Position numbers and translations under genes: made by a program
Part shown: positions 1 to 8,999 of the stretch, one piece after another
Numbering within the stretch: position 1 is the stretch's first letter
Layout of the letters: every line of letters begins with the position of its first letter
Source: Candidatus Troglogloeales bacterium
GTDB lineage: Bacteria > Nitrospirota > Nitrospiria > SBBL01 > SBBT01
Length of the DNA stretch: 51,330 bases
Reading direction: 5' to 3'
Assembly (NCBI GenBank): GCA_005239595.1
Contig: SBBT01000043.1
Coordinates: forward strand, 1-51,330
Notes under the pieces: generated by a model
The model's database searches: none
What the model saw: only the letters and a program-made list of their open reading frames with translations
Told to the model about the DNA's origin: nothing

Positions 1-102
1 CGGTTTAAATCTTTGGTTGGTTGCCGATAACCTTCGAAAAGGGGCCGCCCTCAGTTCAGTTGGACCTGTAGCGATTAACCCAACCTGCGGCAATTTTCTT
101 TA

Positions 103-1659
103 TTATTCGATCAGCTTGATTTTCGTTCCGGTCTTTCTCTGCTGATCTGTTCGGGAGGTAAGTTTATTTAATGCATTAAGATACGCCCGTACAGAGGCGA
201 TAATAATATCGGTGTCCGCTCCATGTCCTGTCACGGTCTTATCCTCTTCCTGGATCGTTACCGTTACTTCTCCAAGTGCATCTGTTCCACCCGTAATGGC
301 CTTAACAACATATGATGACAATCGGCTTTTTGTCTTGGTCATCGATGCAATCGTTCGATAAGCGGCATCGACCGGCCCGTCTCCCCGCCCCATTGCTTTA
401 GCAGAAGCCCCGTTCATCAAGAGCTCAACCGTAGCAGTAGGAATGATCGAAGTTCCGCTTTCGACATGGATTGAGATAAGTTGGTATTTCTCTATCGCGC
501 GATCTATTTCTTCCGAGATGACCGCCTCCAGATCCTCCTTGAATATTTCTTTTTTCTGATCGGCCAGATGTTTCATGCGCTCAAATGCCTTATTAAGACT
601 CTCATCGCTTAATTGATATCCCATCTCTTCCAGCTTTTCTTTAAAAGCATGCCGACCCGAATGTTTTCCAAGAACAATATGGGTCTTTCCCGCCCCAACC
701 GATTCGGGCCTCATAATTTCGTACGTCATCTTCTCTTTCAGCAATCCGTCCTGGTGGATGCCGGATTCATGAGAGAAGGCATTAGCGCCCACAACCGCCT
801 TATTCGGCTGCACCACCATTCCGGTGATATTGCTCACCAACCGGCTTGTCTTCATGATCTCTTCGCTTATAATTCTTGTGTCAGCGCAAAATACATCTTT
901 TCGCGTCCGCAATGTCATCACGATTTCTTCAAGGGCGGCATTGCCAGCCCGCTCCCCGATTCCATTGATCGTGCACTCTACCTGGCTCGCACCCGCAAGC
1001 ACGGCGCTAAGGGAATTTGCCACGGCCAAGCCAAGATCATTGTGGCAATGCATCGAAATCGCCGCCTGACGTATATTCGGAACCCGCTTTCTTATCGTCC
1101 GAATCAACTGTCCAAATTTTTCAGGAGTGCTATAGCCAACGGTATCAGGAATATTCACCGTAGAAGCCCCCGCCGTAATCACCGCCTCTAGGACCTCACA
1201 GAGATAGGTTTCATCTGATCGGGTCGCATCCATGGGCGAGAACTCAACATCATCCACATATCCCCTGGCATGTTGCACCATGTCCACCGCACGTTTTAAG
1301 GCCTCATCGCGTGTTAAGCGAAACTGGTGTTTCAAATGGATATCCGACGTGGATATAAATGTGTGAATCCGAATCTTTGGCCCCCCCTGCAGGGCCTCCC
1401 AAGCGCGGTCGATATCGGAAGGTTTCGCCCGTGCAAGACTGCAGATAATCGGCCCCTCTACCTCTTGCGCAATAGTTCGAATGGCATTAAAATCCCCGGG
1501 AGAGCTGAACGCAAAACCGGCCTCGATAATGTCAACCCCCATTCGGGATAATTGCCTTGCAATAGAAAGCTTTTCCTCTCCATTCATGGTCGCACCGGGA
1601 GATTGTTCTCCATCACGAAGCGTCGTATCAAAGATTTTTATCATCCTGGTTTTCATCAT
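103..1659 (-). CDS. leuA: 2-isopropylmalate synthase
   Basis: Catalyses acetyl-CoA + 2-oxoisovalerate to 2-isopropylmalate, the first committed step of leucine synthesis. The 518-residue length is normal for bacterial LeuA. The N-terminal TIM barrel begins with DTTLRDGEQSPG and carries the metal-binding HCHNDLGLA segment and a GIGERAGN loop. Residues from about 390 form the LeuA dimer/allosteric domain, so leucine feedback is expected from the family. Three in-frame ATGs lie close together (1659, 1656, 1644); none has a strong Shine-Dalgarno, and the first is kept. It is the last gene of the ilv-psd-pssA run, 93 bp after pssA. A citramalate synthase paralogue lies at 29-30.7 kb; the 2-isopropylmalate call here rests on the overall sequence and operon partners. 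Confidence 0.95.
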   Translation of the reverse strand: MMKTRMIKIFDTTLRDGEQSPGATMNGEEKLSIARQLSRMGVDIIEAGFAFSSPGDFNAIRTIAQEVEGPIICSLARAKPSDIDRAWEALQGGPKIRIHTFISTSDIHLKHQFRLTRDEALKRAVDMVQHARGYVDDVEFSPMDATRSDETYLCEVLEAVITAGASTVNIPDTVGYSTPEKFGQLIRTIRKRVPNIRQAAISMHCHNDLGLAVANSLSAVLAGASQVECTINGIGERAGNAALEEIVMTLRTRKDVFCADTRIISEEIMKTSRLVSNITGMVVQPNKAVVGANAFSHESGIHQDGLLKEKMTYEIMRPESVGAGKTHIVLGKHSGRHAFKEKLEEMGYQLSDESLNKAFERMKHLADQKKEIFKEDLEAVISEEIDRAIEKYQLISIHVESGTSIIPTATVELLMNGASAKAMGRGDGPVDAAYRTIASMTKTKSRLSSYVVKAITGGTDALGEVTVTIQEEDKTVTGHGADTDIIIASVRAYLNALNKLTSRTDQQRKTGTKIKLIE

Positions 1660-1752
1660 CTTTTATCTTTAATTAAGGAGTAAGAACGAAACCTATAAAT
1701 GTTCCCTTACGTTAGTGGGAAAATAACGCTTATACTTATTCTATGGAAATAA

Positions 1753-2577
1753 CTACTCTTGTTTGACAGTAATCTCTTTGTCTTGAATATCTTCAACATC
1801 GTCAACTTCATGGACCATCTCGCTCGGTTTTTTGTTAAACCGTTGATGGAGCATTTTTACCGGTCGTTCAACAAGACCGGAGACGACATAAAGGGCAAAG
1901 AGGGTAAAGAGCATCACTTGAGGTGAATTAATGAAGACCAATGAAAGGAGAACCAGACAGACTAAAACGCCAAACGGTTTTCTATTCCTTAGATTAAAAC
2001 TCTTTAAACTGCGGTATCGGATGGTGCTGACCATTAAAAAGGCCAGCACGTACGTTATCGCCAGAATGAGGGAGGGAAGGATTTCTCTTCCAAAGTGGAG
2101 GATATAACTGTCCAACATCACCAACGTGGCAATAAAACTTGCTGCCGCGGGGATAGGAAGTCCGACAAAATCCCTGCTTTCCACGTCTGATATTTGGACA
2201 TTGTATCGTGCAAGACGTAACGCCCCACAAACAATATAGAGGAAGACTGCCACCCAACCCAGACGACCATAGGGACCCAGAGCCCATGAATAGGCAAGCA
2301 GACCAGGGGCCACCCCAAATGAAACCAAATCTGCCAGGGAATCATACTCGACACCAAATTTGCTGGTTGTCCTTGTCAAGCGGGCAAGTTTCCCGTCAAG
2401 CGTGTCAAATATAGAGGCGAATAAAATAGCAACGGCCGCCTTAGAAAACTCGGCATTAAAAACTGCAATCACTGCAAAAACACCACAGAAGAGATTCCCG
2501 CTTGTAAACAAATTCGGGATAATATAAACCCCTTTCCTGCGAAATTCCCTTATGCGATACTCTCTCTTCTTATTCAT
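1753..2577 (-). CDS. pssA: CDP-diacylglycerol-serine O-phosphatidyltransferase
   Basis: Inner-membrane enzyme that makes phosphatidylserine from CDP-diacylglycerol and serine. The CDP-alcohol phosphotransferase signature is visible: DGKLAR followed by GVEYDSLAD with the spaced aspartates. There are several hydrophobic helices and a charged, acidic C-terminal tail. The length of 274 residues fits the membrane-type (Bacillus-like) PssA rather than the phospholipase-D-like E. coli enzyme. The start codon overlaps the end of psd by 4 bp (ATGA), so the two are translationally coupled and form a phosphatidylethanolamine module. Confidence 0.93.
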   Translation of the reverse strand: MNKKREYRIREFRRKGVYIIPNLFTSGNLFCGVFAVIAVFNAEFSKAAVAILFASIFDTLDGKLARLTRTTSKFGVEYDSLADLVSFGVAPGLLAYSWALGPYGRLGWVAVFLYIVCGALRLARYNVQISDVESRDFVGLPIPAAASFIATLVMLDSYILHFGREILPSLILAITYVLAFLMVSTIRYRSLKSFNLRNRKPFGVLVCLVLLSLVFINSPQVMLFTLFALYVVSGLVERPVKMLHQRFNKKPSEMVHEVDDVEDIQDKEITVKQE

Positions 2578-3218
2578 TTTAAAAATCCGACGATCGTTTT
2601 TCCCCCAACCACCTTATCTCCCTTTGAAATTCGGATTTCAGACTCCAGCGGTAGGAAAAGGTCCACACGCGATCCGAAACGGATCAGGCCAAATCGCTCT
2701 CCATGGCAAAGGGACTCCCCCTCTTTTATCCAACAGACGATACGCCTCGCAATAAACCCGGCGATTTGGATACAGACAATGCGCTTCCCGGCGCCTGTCT
2801 CCAAAACCACCGCATTTTGTTCATTCTCCAATGAAGCCTTTGGCACATTGGCGACAAAGAAACGGCCGGAGTTATAAAAAATACCGGCAACCTTTCCAGC
2901 GACGGGAATGCGATTAATATGCACATTAAAAACATTCAAGAATATGCTGATCTTGACCGCAGAACTTTTAAGAAATCGATCTTCGTAGACCCTGGAAATG
3001 TCCACAACGGTCCCATCTCCTGGTGAGACCAAGAGTCCCTCTCCTTCCGGAGGAGTTCGCCTTGGATCTCTGAAAAAATACACACAAAAAAGTGTCAGAA
3101 GGCCTAAAAAGATGCCAAGGTTTAAGCTGAGGATTCCTCCAACTAGGGTGAGGATCATGCCGATCCCGATAAAAATAAAACCCTCTTTTGCGATCAGAAA
3201 CTGTGTTTCCTGTTTCAT
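2574..3218 (-). CDS. psd: Phosphatidylserine decarboxylase, short type
   Basis: Pyruvoyl-dependent enzyme that converts phosphatidylserine to phosphatidylethanolamine. The 214-residue protein belongs to the short, single-chain-precursor class (Psd-A type). Self-cleavage is expected at the Gly-Ser pair at residues 182-183 (within IRFGSRVDLFLP), which would generate the pyruvoyl group. Two hydrophobic stretches near residues 14-48 anchor it in the membrane. The order psd-pssA directly after ilvC is a common arrangement in deltaproteobacteria-like and Nitrospirota-like genomes. Confidence 0.93.
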   Translation of the reverse strand: MKQETQFLIAKEGFIFIGIGMILTLVGGILSLNLGIFLGLLTLFCVYFFRDPRRTPPEGEGLLVSPGDGTVVDISRVYEDRFLKSSAVKISIFLNVFNVHINRIPVAGKVAGIFYNSGRFFVANVPKASLENEQNAVVLETGAGKRIVCIQIAGFIARRIVCWIKEGESLCHGERFGLIRFGSRVDLFLPLESEIRISKGDKVVGGKTIVGFLK

Positions 3219-3311
3219 AATACGCAGTCCTTATCTAGTCTCATATTCCAGCGTCTACCATCATTAAACATCATATACGGATCAAGTCCTAAGTTAGTCA
3301 TGACTCATTCG

Positions 3312-3662
3312 CTATTCTAAAGCCAGATCGCCATCTTCTATATTATAACCCTCTATTACATAGATTTCCGAATTATGGTCCACATCTTCTCGATCGTCCA
3401 GCTCGTATAGATCGTAGTAGTCGACTATCGAATCGTGAGCGATATTTCTATTCCTTGCACTTTGTTTGGCGTACCAGGTTTCAAAATCCTTTTCAACCTG
3501 TTCATAGAGGTTTGCGGGGTCGCTCAGTTCTATTTTTTCTTTTTCTATCTTTTTTAGGTCATGGTCTAGCAAGTAATCGCCTTTAAAGTTTCCCTCATCG
3601 GCAACCGCCCCCCCCCACCATAAAAATGTCACTATCATGACCACTGTTCTTATCATACCCAT
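3312..3662 (-). CDS. Small exported acidic protein, unknown function
   Basis: I do not recognise this family. I place the start at the ATG at 3662 rather than the upstream in-frame GTG at 3683, because GAGGG lies 7 bp before the ATG. The resulting 116-residue protein begins with a typical signal peptide (hydrophobic core VVMIVTFLWWGG, likely cleavage after AVA). The mature part is very acidic and rich in Asp, Glu and Tyr, with no cysteines, so it is probably periplasmic. It sits between ilvC and psd on the same strand, so it is probably co-transcribed with them, but the context gives no metabolic role. Confidence 0.6.
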   Translation of the reverse strand: MGMIRTVVMIVTFLWWGGAVADEGNFKGDYLLDHDLKKIEKEKIELSDPANLYEQVEKDFETWYAKQSARNRNIAHDSIVDYYDLYELDDREDVDHNSEIYVIEGYNIEDGDLALE

Positions 3663-3733
3663 TTTACATCCCTCATCACCCACCTAGAGCTGCCGCAAAA
3701 CAGCGCCTGACATGCTCTCCATGCTGGAAAAGA

Positions 3734-4747
3734 TTAGTTTTTCGTAGGATCCACCAGCCGTTCTTTCTTAAGCCACGGCATCATTGCGCGAAGCTCACTT
3801 CCTACTTTCTCAATGGGATGCGCCTCTCCCCTCTTCGCTAATGCGTTGAACACAGGCCGTCCCGCTTTATTTTCCAGAATCCACTCTTTGGCAAAACGAC
3901 CGCTTTGTATATCGTCCAGCATTGTCCTCATCGTTTTCTTTGTCTCTTCTGTCACAATTTTAGGCCCCCGAGTGAGATCGCCGTAACGCGCAGTATTTGA
4001 TATGGAGTACCGCATATTGGATATGCCTCCTTCATAGATCAAGTCGACAATCAATTTAACTTCATGGAGACATTCGAAATAGGCCATTTCGGGAGAATAA
4101 CCTGCGTCAACCAGCGTTTCAAAACCGGCTGTAATAAGCGCAGTCATTCCACCACATAGAACCGTTTGTTCTCCAAAAAGATCGGTTTCTGTCTCTTCTC
4201 TGAAGCTGGTCTCCAAAACACCCGCCCTTGTTCCTCCAATTGCCTTGGCATAGGCAAGCGCCACAGAACGGGTCTGCCTGGATGGATCCTGATGGATGGC
4301 GATTAACATGGGCACTCCGCTTCCCTTGGAAAACTCCGATCGTACCAAATGTCCGGGTCCTTTGGGTGCCACCATCAACACATTGATCTCTTGCTTGGGA
4401 ACAATCTGTCCAAAGTGGATATTAAAGCCGTGCGCAAAAGCAAGAAATGATCCATTCTTAAGATGAGGCGCAATCTCGAGTTTATAAAGATCGGCAGCCA
4501 CTTCATCTGGAGTTAAGACCATCACCACATCGGAGGTCTTGACCGCATCCGCCACCGGCATAACCTTTAAACCCGCCCGCGCTGCTTTCTCCCAGGACCG
4601 TCCTTCTCTTAATCCCACTACCACTTTTATTCCACTATCAAGCAGGTTCAAGGCGTGGGCATGCCCCTGGCTCCCATATCCAATAATCGCAACACATTTT
4701 TCCTTTAGTACAGCGCCTTCCGCATCGTTATCGTAATAAACTTTCAT
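3734..4747 (-). CDS. ilvC: Ketol-acid reductoisomerase (NADP+)
   Basis: Isomerises and reduces acetolactate or acetohydroxybutyrate in valine and isoleucine synthesis. The Rossmann motif GYGSQGHAHALNL is near the N-terminus and the C-terminal knotted domain contains the family Glu/Asp metal ligands (DLFGEQTVLCGG). I choose the ATG at 4747 (MKVYYDND, 337 residues) over an in-frame TTG at 4759, because GGGGAG lies directly before that ATG. It is a class I (short) enzyme by length. It lies 32 bp downstream of ilvN in the same operon. Confidence 0.96.
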   Translation of the reverse strand: MKVYYDNDAEGAVLKEKCVAIIGYGSQGHAHALNLLDSGIKVVVGLREGRSWEKAARAGLKVMPVADAVKTSDVVMVLTPDEVAADLYKLEIAPHLKNGSFLAFAHGFNIHFGQIVPKQEINVLMVAPKGPGHLVRSEFSKGSGVPMLIAIHQDPSRQTRSVALAYAKAIGGTRAGVLETSFREETETDLFGEQTVLCGGMTALITAGFETLVDAGYSPEMAYFECLHEVKLIVDLIYEGGISNMRYSISNTARYGDLTRGPKIVTEETKKTMRTMLDDIQSGRFAKEWILENKAGRPVFNALAKRGEAHPIEKVGSELRAMMPWLKKERLVDPTKN

Positions 4748-4779
4748 CGCTCTCCCCAATCATATAAGTTTGATAAACC

Positions 4780-5301
4780 CTACGTCGATATCACCTTTCT
4801 TTCTTCTCTGGCCACGTCTGTTTTGATCTCTTCGCAGGAAATCGCAATCGGCCCGGTCCGAATTAAATCCTTAATTCCCAAGGGCCGTAACAGATTGATA
4901 ACTGCATCAATTTTCTTAACGTCACCCGTTATTTCAATAGTATAGGTGTTGGCCGTTGAGTGAATAATTTTGGCCCGAAAAATATCAACCACTCGCAACG
5001 CCTCTGCCCGATCCTTTGCGCGTGCATTTACCCGGATTAAAGCCGTCTCCCGTTCCACATACTCGTTTTCTGTCAAATCAATCACCTTAATGACATCCAC
5101 CAGTTTGTTTAGTTGTTTTGTGATCTGCTCAATAATACGGTCGTCTCCCACCGTTACAATGGTCATCATCGACACTGTCGGATCAAGTGTGGGCCCCACG
5201 CAGAGGCTCTCAATATTAAATCCCCTACCGGAAAAAAGGCCTGATATACGGGACAGGACGCCCGATTTATTTTCAACAAGAACTGATATGATATGTTGCA
5301 T
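4780..5301 (-). CDS. ilvN: Acetolactate synthase small (regulatory) subunit
   Basis: Regulatory subunit of acetohydroxyacid synthase, expected to confer valine feedback and activate IlvB. The N-terminal ACT domain is clear (HIISVLVENKSGVLSRISGLF, then GRGFNIESL), and a C-terminal ACT-like domain follows. Its 173 residues are the usual size of the ilvH/ilvN type. It lies 27 bp after ilvB and before ilvC, the standard ilvB-ilvN-ilvC order. Confidence 0.95.
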   Translation of the reverse strand: MQHIISVLVENKSGVLSRISGLFSGRGFNIESLCVGPTLDPTVSMMTIVTVGDDRIIEQITKQLNKLVDVIKVIDLTENEYVERETALIRVNARAKDRAEALRVVDIFRAKIIHSTANTYTIEITGDVKKIDAVINLLRPLGIKDLIRTGPIAISCEEIKTDVAREERKVIST

Positions 5302-5328
5302 CTGGAGAATGGTACGATGAAGAGAACC

Positions 5329-7077
5329 CTAGGCTGTCAATACGGTGTCTACCTTCTCTTCTGCGTTATCTTTAGACGATTTCTCAGGGTCGGCGAACAC
5401 CATCTCATTATGGGCCGCGCCGGCCGGAATCATGGGATAGCAGTTTTCTTCCTCATCCACCTGAAAATCGATGAGAACCGGTTTGTCAACCGACAACGCT
5501 TCTCGAATCACGTCAGGCACTTCCTGAATTTCGGTTGCCCGAAGGCCTACTGCTCCAAAAGCCTCGGCCAGTTTCACAAAATCTGGAGAATCCCCCATAT
5601 AGCTGGAAGAATACCGACCGTTATAAAAAAGCTGTTGCCATTGGCGAACCATCCCTAAATACTTATTGTTGAGAATTGCTACCTTGACCGGCAGGCGATA
5701 TTGAACCGCAGTCGCCAATTCTTGAATGTTCATGATGATGCTTCCATCTCCAGAAATGCAGACAACCAACTCATTGGGGTAGGCCTTTTGCACGCCAATT
5801 GCAGCAGGGAAGCCATATCCCATCGTCCCAAGTCCACCTGAATTTATAAACGTCCGCGGGCGGACAAACTTATAAAATTGAGCTGCCCACATCTGATGTT
5901 GTCCTACGTCGGTGGTAACGATTGCATTTCCACGGGTTATCTCATATATTTTCTCAATAACATATTGAGGCTTGATAATTCTTTCTCCCTGCTTGTAAGC
6001 CAACGGATGCTCCATTTTCCATGATTCGATTTGCGTCCACCATTCTTGGCAAGACGCAAAATTTCCGTTGCCGGACGACTTTAGAATTTGATTTAGATCT
6101 TTGAGGATCAATTTCGCATCTCCGACAATGGGGATATGGACAGAGATATTTTTATGAATCGAGGTCGGATCGATGTCAATGTGGATAATCTTCGCGTGCG
6201 GGGCGAAGGCATCCAGTTTTCCCGTAACACGGTCATCAAACCGGGCGCCAATGGCCACAATCAGATCGGCCCTATTCATGCCCATGTTGGCCCAGTACGT
6301 GCCGTGCATGCCCAGCATTCCCAAACAAAGGGGATGGGTGCCTGGAAAAGCACCCAGACCCATTACCGTTAACGTCACGGGAGATTTTGTCATCTCTGCT
6401 AATTCCAGAAGTTCCGGAGAAGCATCCGATGCCAAGACCCCTCCTCCTGCATAAATGATCGGCCGGGTCGCCTTCATGATTTCCTGGGCTGCCTGTTTGA
6501 TCTGCCACTTGTTCCCTTTATAAACGGGAGAATAACTTCGTATATAAACATGCTCGGGATAGGTAAACTCGGTTTTAGCTAGTGCCACATCCTTTGGGAG
6601 ATCAATCAAAACCGGCCCAGGCCTACCAGACGAGGCGATATAAAAGGCTTCCTTTATCACCTGGGCAAGGTCATTAACATCCTTAACTAAAGTATTGTAC
6701 TTGGTGCAGGGACGGGTAATTCCTACCACATCCGCCTCTTGGAAGGCGTCATTGCCAATCAGTTTTGTCGGGACTTGACCGGTGATCACCACCAACGGTG
6801 TCGAATCCATATAGGCGTTCACAATAGCCGTCACCGTGTTTGTTGCACCCGGACCCGATGTAACCAGAACAACACCCGGTTTTCCGGTTGCCCTGGCATA
6901 TCCCTCGGCCATGTGGGTACCCCCTTGTTCATGCCGACAAAAAACAAAGTCGATCTCTTTTTCATCATAGAGTACATCAAAGACAGGAAGATTCACTCCA
7001 CCGGGATAACCAAAAATAACCTTAACCCCTTCCCGTTTAAGAGACTCAATTAGAATCTGTGATCCGGATAACTTAAT
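5329..7077 (-). CDS. ilvB: Acetolactate synthase large subunit, apparent ATT start
   Basis: ThDP-dependent catalytic subunit condensing pyruvate with pyruvate or 2-oxobutyrate. The ThDP glutamate lies in FCRHEQGGTHMAEGYA, and the ThDP/Mg motif GDGS..N is present near the C-terminus. The first in-frame conventional start (GTG at 6996) would delete the first strand of the PYR domain. Upstream the frame continues with a typical IlvB N-terminus (KLSGSQILIESLKREGVKV, then IFGYPGG) back to ATT at 7075-7077. That ATT is preceded by GGAGGG at 6-bp spacing, and the next in-frame upstream codons lead straight to the TAA of the CBS gene. No ATG, GTG or TTG exists in between. I therefore annotate 582 residues starting at ATT. 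A base error at the start codon is the alternative. Confidence 0.9.
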   Translation of the reverse strand: MKLSGSQILIESLKREGVKVIFGYPGGVNLPVFDVLYDEKEIDFVFCRHEQGGTHMAEGYARATGKPGVVLVTSGPGATNTVTAIVNAYMDSTPLVVITGQVPTKLIGNDAFQEADVVGITRPCTKYNTLVKDVNDLAQVIKEAFYIASSGRPGPVLIDLPKDVALAKTEFTYPEHVYIRSYSPVYKGNKWQIKQAAQEIMKATRPIIYAGGGVLASDASPELLELAEMTKSPVTLTVMGLGAFPGTHPLCLGMLGMHGTYWANMGMNRADLIVAIGARFDDRVTGKLDAFAPHAKIIHIDIDPTSIHKNISVHIPIVGDAKLILKDLNQILKSSGNGNFASCQEWWTQIESWKMEHPLAYKQGERIIKPQYVIEKIYEITRGNAIVTTDVGQHQMWAAQFYKFVRPRTFINSGGLGTMGYGFPAAIGVQKAYPNELVVCISGDGSIIMNIQELATAVQYRLPVKVAILNNKYLGMVRQWQQLFYNGRYSSSYMGDSPDFVKLAEAFGAVGLRATEIQEVPDVIREALSVDKPVLIDFQVDEEENCYPMIPAGAAHNEMVFADPEKSSKDNAEEKVDTVLTA

Positions 7078-7089
7078 TTTAATCCCTCC

Positions 7090-7485
7090 TTACCCTTCGT
7101 ATTCTTGGCCACGGGCCTCCAGGCACCAAAGCAGGCCTAAAAGCGTGATGGCCCCCACAATTTTATTCCCCTCGACGATAACAACAACACGGCATCCCCG
7201 AATCTTCATAAGGGAATTGGCATCTTCCATCGACTGATTACTCTCAATGGTCGGCGCAGGAGTACTCATGAATGCCCGCGTTTTTGTGGCGTTCAAATCA
7301 ACCTTTTCAGGAATCGCACGTCGGACAATATCTTCTTCCGTTAGAACCCCAACAGGCTTTCCCTGATCTTCAATCACAAGATAACTGCTCCGATGCTGGC
7401 GCATCAATTGGCAAGCCTCGGACAACGTTGCATCCAAACGCGCCACACCTACATTAGGGGTCATAAATTTCGTTAATTCCGACAT
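7090..7485 (-). CDS. CBS-domain pair protein
   Basis: 131 residues made of two tandem CBS motifs (about 8-60 and 70-128), including GVLTEEDIVRRAI and GAITLLGLL. Such stand-alone CBS pairs usually bind adenine nucleotides or related ligands and act as energy sensors; the ligand here is unknown. It is the first gene of the ilv operon. Its TAA is 12 bp before the ilvB start, so ilvB translation is probably coupled to it. The start ATG at 7485 has an AGAGGA ribosome-binding site 5 bp upstream. A regulatory role toward branched-chain synthesis is inference from position only. Confidence 0.85.
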   Translation of the reverse strand: MSELTKFMTPNVGVARLDATLSEACQLMRQHRSSYLVIEDQGKPVGVLTEEDIVRRAIPEKVDLNATKTRAFMSTPAPTIESNQSMEDANSLMKIRGCRVVVIVEGNKIVGAITLLGLLWCLEARGQEYEG

Positions 7486-7534
7486 AGATTTCCTCTTATC
7501 CTACAAGTCTATATAAAGCTACCTATCTTTCTAA

Positions 7535-7564
7535 TTTTTAGCACAACCCTCCCACTAGAGTCAA
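7535..7564 (-). promoter_or_regulatory. Predicted sigma-70-type promoter of the CBS-ilv operon
   Basis: On the minus strand TTGACT (7564-7559) is followed after 18 bp by TAAAAA (7540-7535), preceded by TGC, an extended -10 element. The predicted transcript would begin about 45 bp upstream of the CBS gene ATG. The -10 box is weak, so this is a prediction only. I see no leader peptide or T-box in the short leader. Confidence 0.4.
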
Positions 7565-7721
7565 ATACCACCCTAAACCAGAGGGTGAGGTGTAAAAAAG
7601 TGTGAACGCCCTCTTGAAGAATGGGTTTCGAGTAAAGAAAATACTCACTTACAAAGTGAAACTTTATTAAACAGGAGGGCCAATAAGGATGGTACGACAG
7701 GATAAAATAGGGGTTTGTTGA

Positions 7722-8786
7722 TCAGCAGGTTTCTACATTTTCTAAGGGGGCCATTTTACTACTGAGCTGGCCGCAGGCGGCCAGGATATCGCGCCCCTTG
7801 CTTTTCCGGATCGTCGCGGTAAGGCCCCCTTCGTGAAGGATTTTTTGAAAATGGAGCACCTGTTCTTCCGACGGGGCGTGGTAGGATGCAGATGGAAACT
7901 CATTGAATCTAATCAGGTTGATTTTGCATCGGATTCCCCTTGTCAGCCTGATCAAACGGCCGGCATCAGCGGCAGAGTCGTTCAGACCGGAAAGAAGGAC
8001 ATACTCAAATGTAATTCGGCGGCGCGATGTGGGGGAGAACTCCCTGCATGCGGTCAGTAAGGTTTCCAACGGGTAGAGCCGGTTGACTGCCGGCATAATC
8101 CTGTCTCGAACCTCGTTGGTGGTTGCATTCAGCGAGACGGAGAGATTCACCGGAATCGCCATCTCCCAAAACTTTTTCATCTGGGGAACAAGCCCTGCGG
8201 TTGAAAGCGTAATTCTTCTCGGCGAGATTCCCAATCCGGTCGGACTGGTTATTCTCCCTAGCGCCTCTGCGACATGGGACAGGTTTGCCATCGGCTCTCC
8301 CATGCCCATTATAACCACGTTGGTAATGCGCTCTCCCTCTGGAAGCATTCTTTTGAGTACGAGAATCTGGTCAACGATTTCATAGGGCTTTAGGTTCCGT
8401 TTGAATTTCTCCTGCGCAGTGAGACAGAAACCGCAGTCGAGGGTACATCCGGCTTGCGAAGAAAGACAAATGGTACGTCTATCTCCATCGGGTATTAAGA
8501 CGGTCTCGATTCGGTTTTCATCTTCCGCTTCCAGCAGAAACTTTTTTGTCCCGTCGACCGATTCTTGGGCGTGGGCGATCTGAAGATGGCGCAGCGTCGC
8601 CACCTCGGCCAACCGAATGCGGTCTGGTTTGGAGAGGTCGGTCATCTCGCCGACATCGTCGACCTGGCGTTGGTATATCCAGGCCAAAATTTGCCGAACC
8701 CGGTATGGCTTCCAGCCAAGTGCCGCAACAAAGGTCTCCATCTCCTGGAAGGAAAGTGCGATCAGGTTTTTCTTCAGGGAAGCCAC
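7722..8786 (-). CDS. rlmN: Dual-specificity 23S rRNA/tRNA adenine C2-methyltransferase
   Basis: Radical SAM methyltransferase that modifies A2503 of 23S rRNA (and A37 of some tRNAs). The CxxxCxxC cluster is Cys114, Cys118 and Cys121 (GCTLDCGFC), and the methylatable cysteine is near residue 338 (ILAACGQL). The length of 354 residues is typical. The start is GTG at 8786 (MASLKKNL), with AAGGTG 8 bp upstream. There is no close operon partner: upstream lies about 1 kb of decayed DNA, downstream a 236-bp gap before the opposite end of the CBS-ilv promoter region. Confidence 0.95.
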   Translation of the reverse strand: MASLKKNLIALSFQEMETFVAALGWKPYRVRQILAWIYQRQVDDVGEMTDLSKPDRIRLAEVATLRHLQIAHAQESVDGTKKFLLEAEDENRIETVLIPDGDRRTICLSSQAGCTLDCGFCLTAQEKFKRNLKPYEIVDQILVLKRMLPEGERITNVVIMGMGEPMANLSHVAEALGRITSPTGLGISPRRITLSTAGLVPQMKKFWEMAIPVNLSVSLNATTNEVRDRIMPAVNRLYPLETLLTACREFSPTSRRRITFEYVLLSGLNDSAADAGRLIRLTRGIRCKINLIRFNEFPSASYHAPSEEQVLHFQKILHEGGLTATIRKSKGRDILAACGQLSSKMAPLENVETC

Positions 8787-8821
8787 CTTGCATCACCTTA
8801 ATACAATTATGTCAATCTTTA

Positions 8822-8990
8822 ATAAACCTGCTCTCGATGACATTCTGTGAAGTAGAGCGGGCCTCCTGCATCTAAAGCAAGCATCGGATAGCGTATGCCC
8901 CTGCCGGGCCCAACCGTATTCATCCCATCCAAGAGGGAGTATCGGCTGCGAAGGTGCAGGTGGACAAAGCAGAACACGACAAGATTGTAA
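8822..8990 (-). pseudogene. Relic of a DnaE-like polymerase PHP-domain N-terminus
   Basis: A short open stretch reads FVHLHLRSRYSLLDG, very like the start of the PHP domain of DnaE/error-prone polymerases (FVHLHxHSxYSLLDG). Farther on, RYPMLALDAGGPLYFTE resembles the following strand-loop (PALALTDxGNLYG). There is no start codon in place and the frame stops after about 55 residues, 33 bp before rlmN. I read it as a leftover 5' fragment of a dnaE-like gene. Similarity is from memory and the segment is short. Confidence 0.4.
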
Positions 8991-8999
8991 TGTTTAGGG

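Noticed and set aside
1702..1721. Hairpin TTCCC/GGGAA between pssA and leuA
   Set aside because: Only a 5-bp stem with a 10-nt loop and no U-tract; not enough for a terminator or attenuator call.
7580..7700. Several small inverted repeats and a GTGTAAAAAAGTGTGAACGC segment that looks like an IS end
   Set aside because: No matching second end or transposase was found on either side at the expected distance; stems are only 5-6 bp. Left unannotated.
8794..8820. TTGACA box upstream of rlmN on the minus strand
   Set aside because: No acceptable -10 hexamer at 16-18 bp before the GTG start, so no promoter was called.
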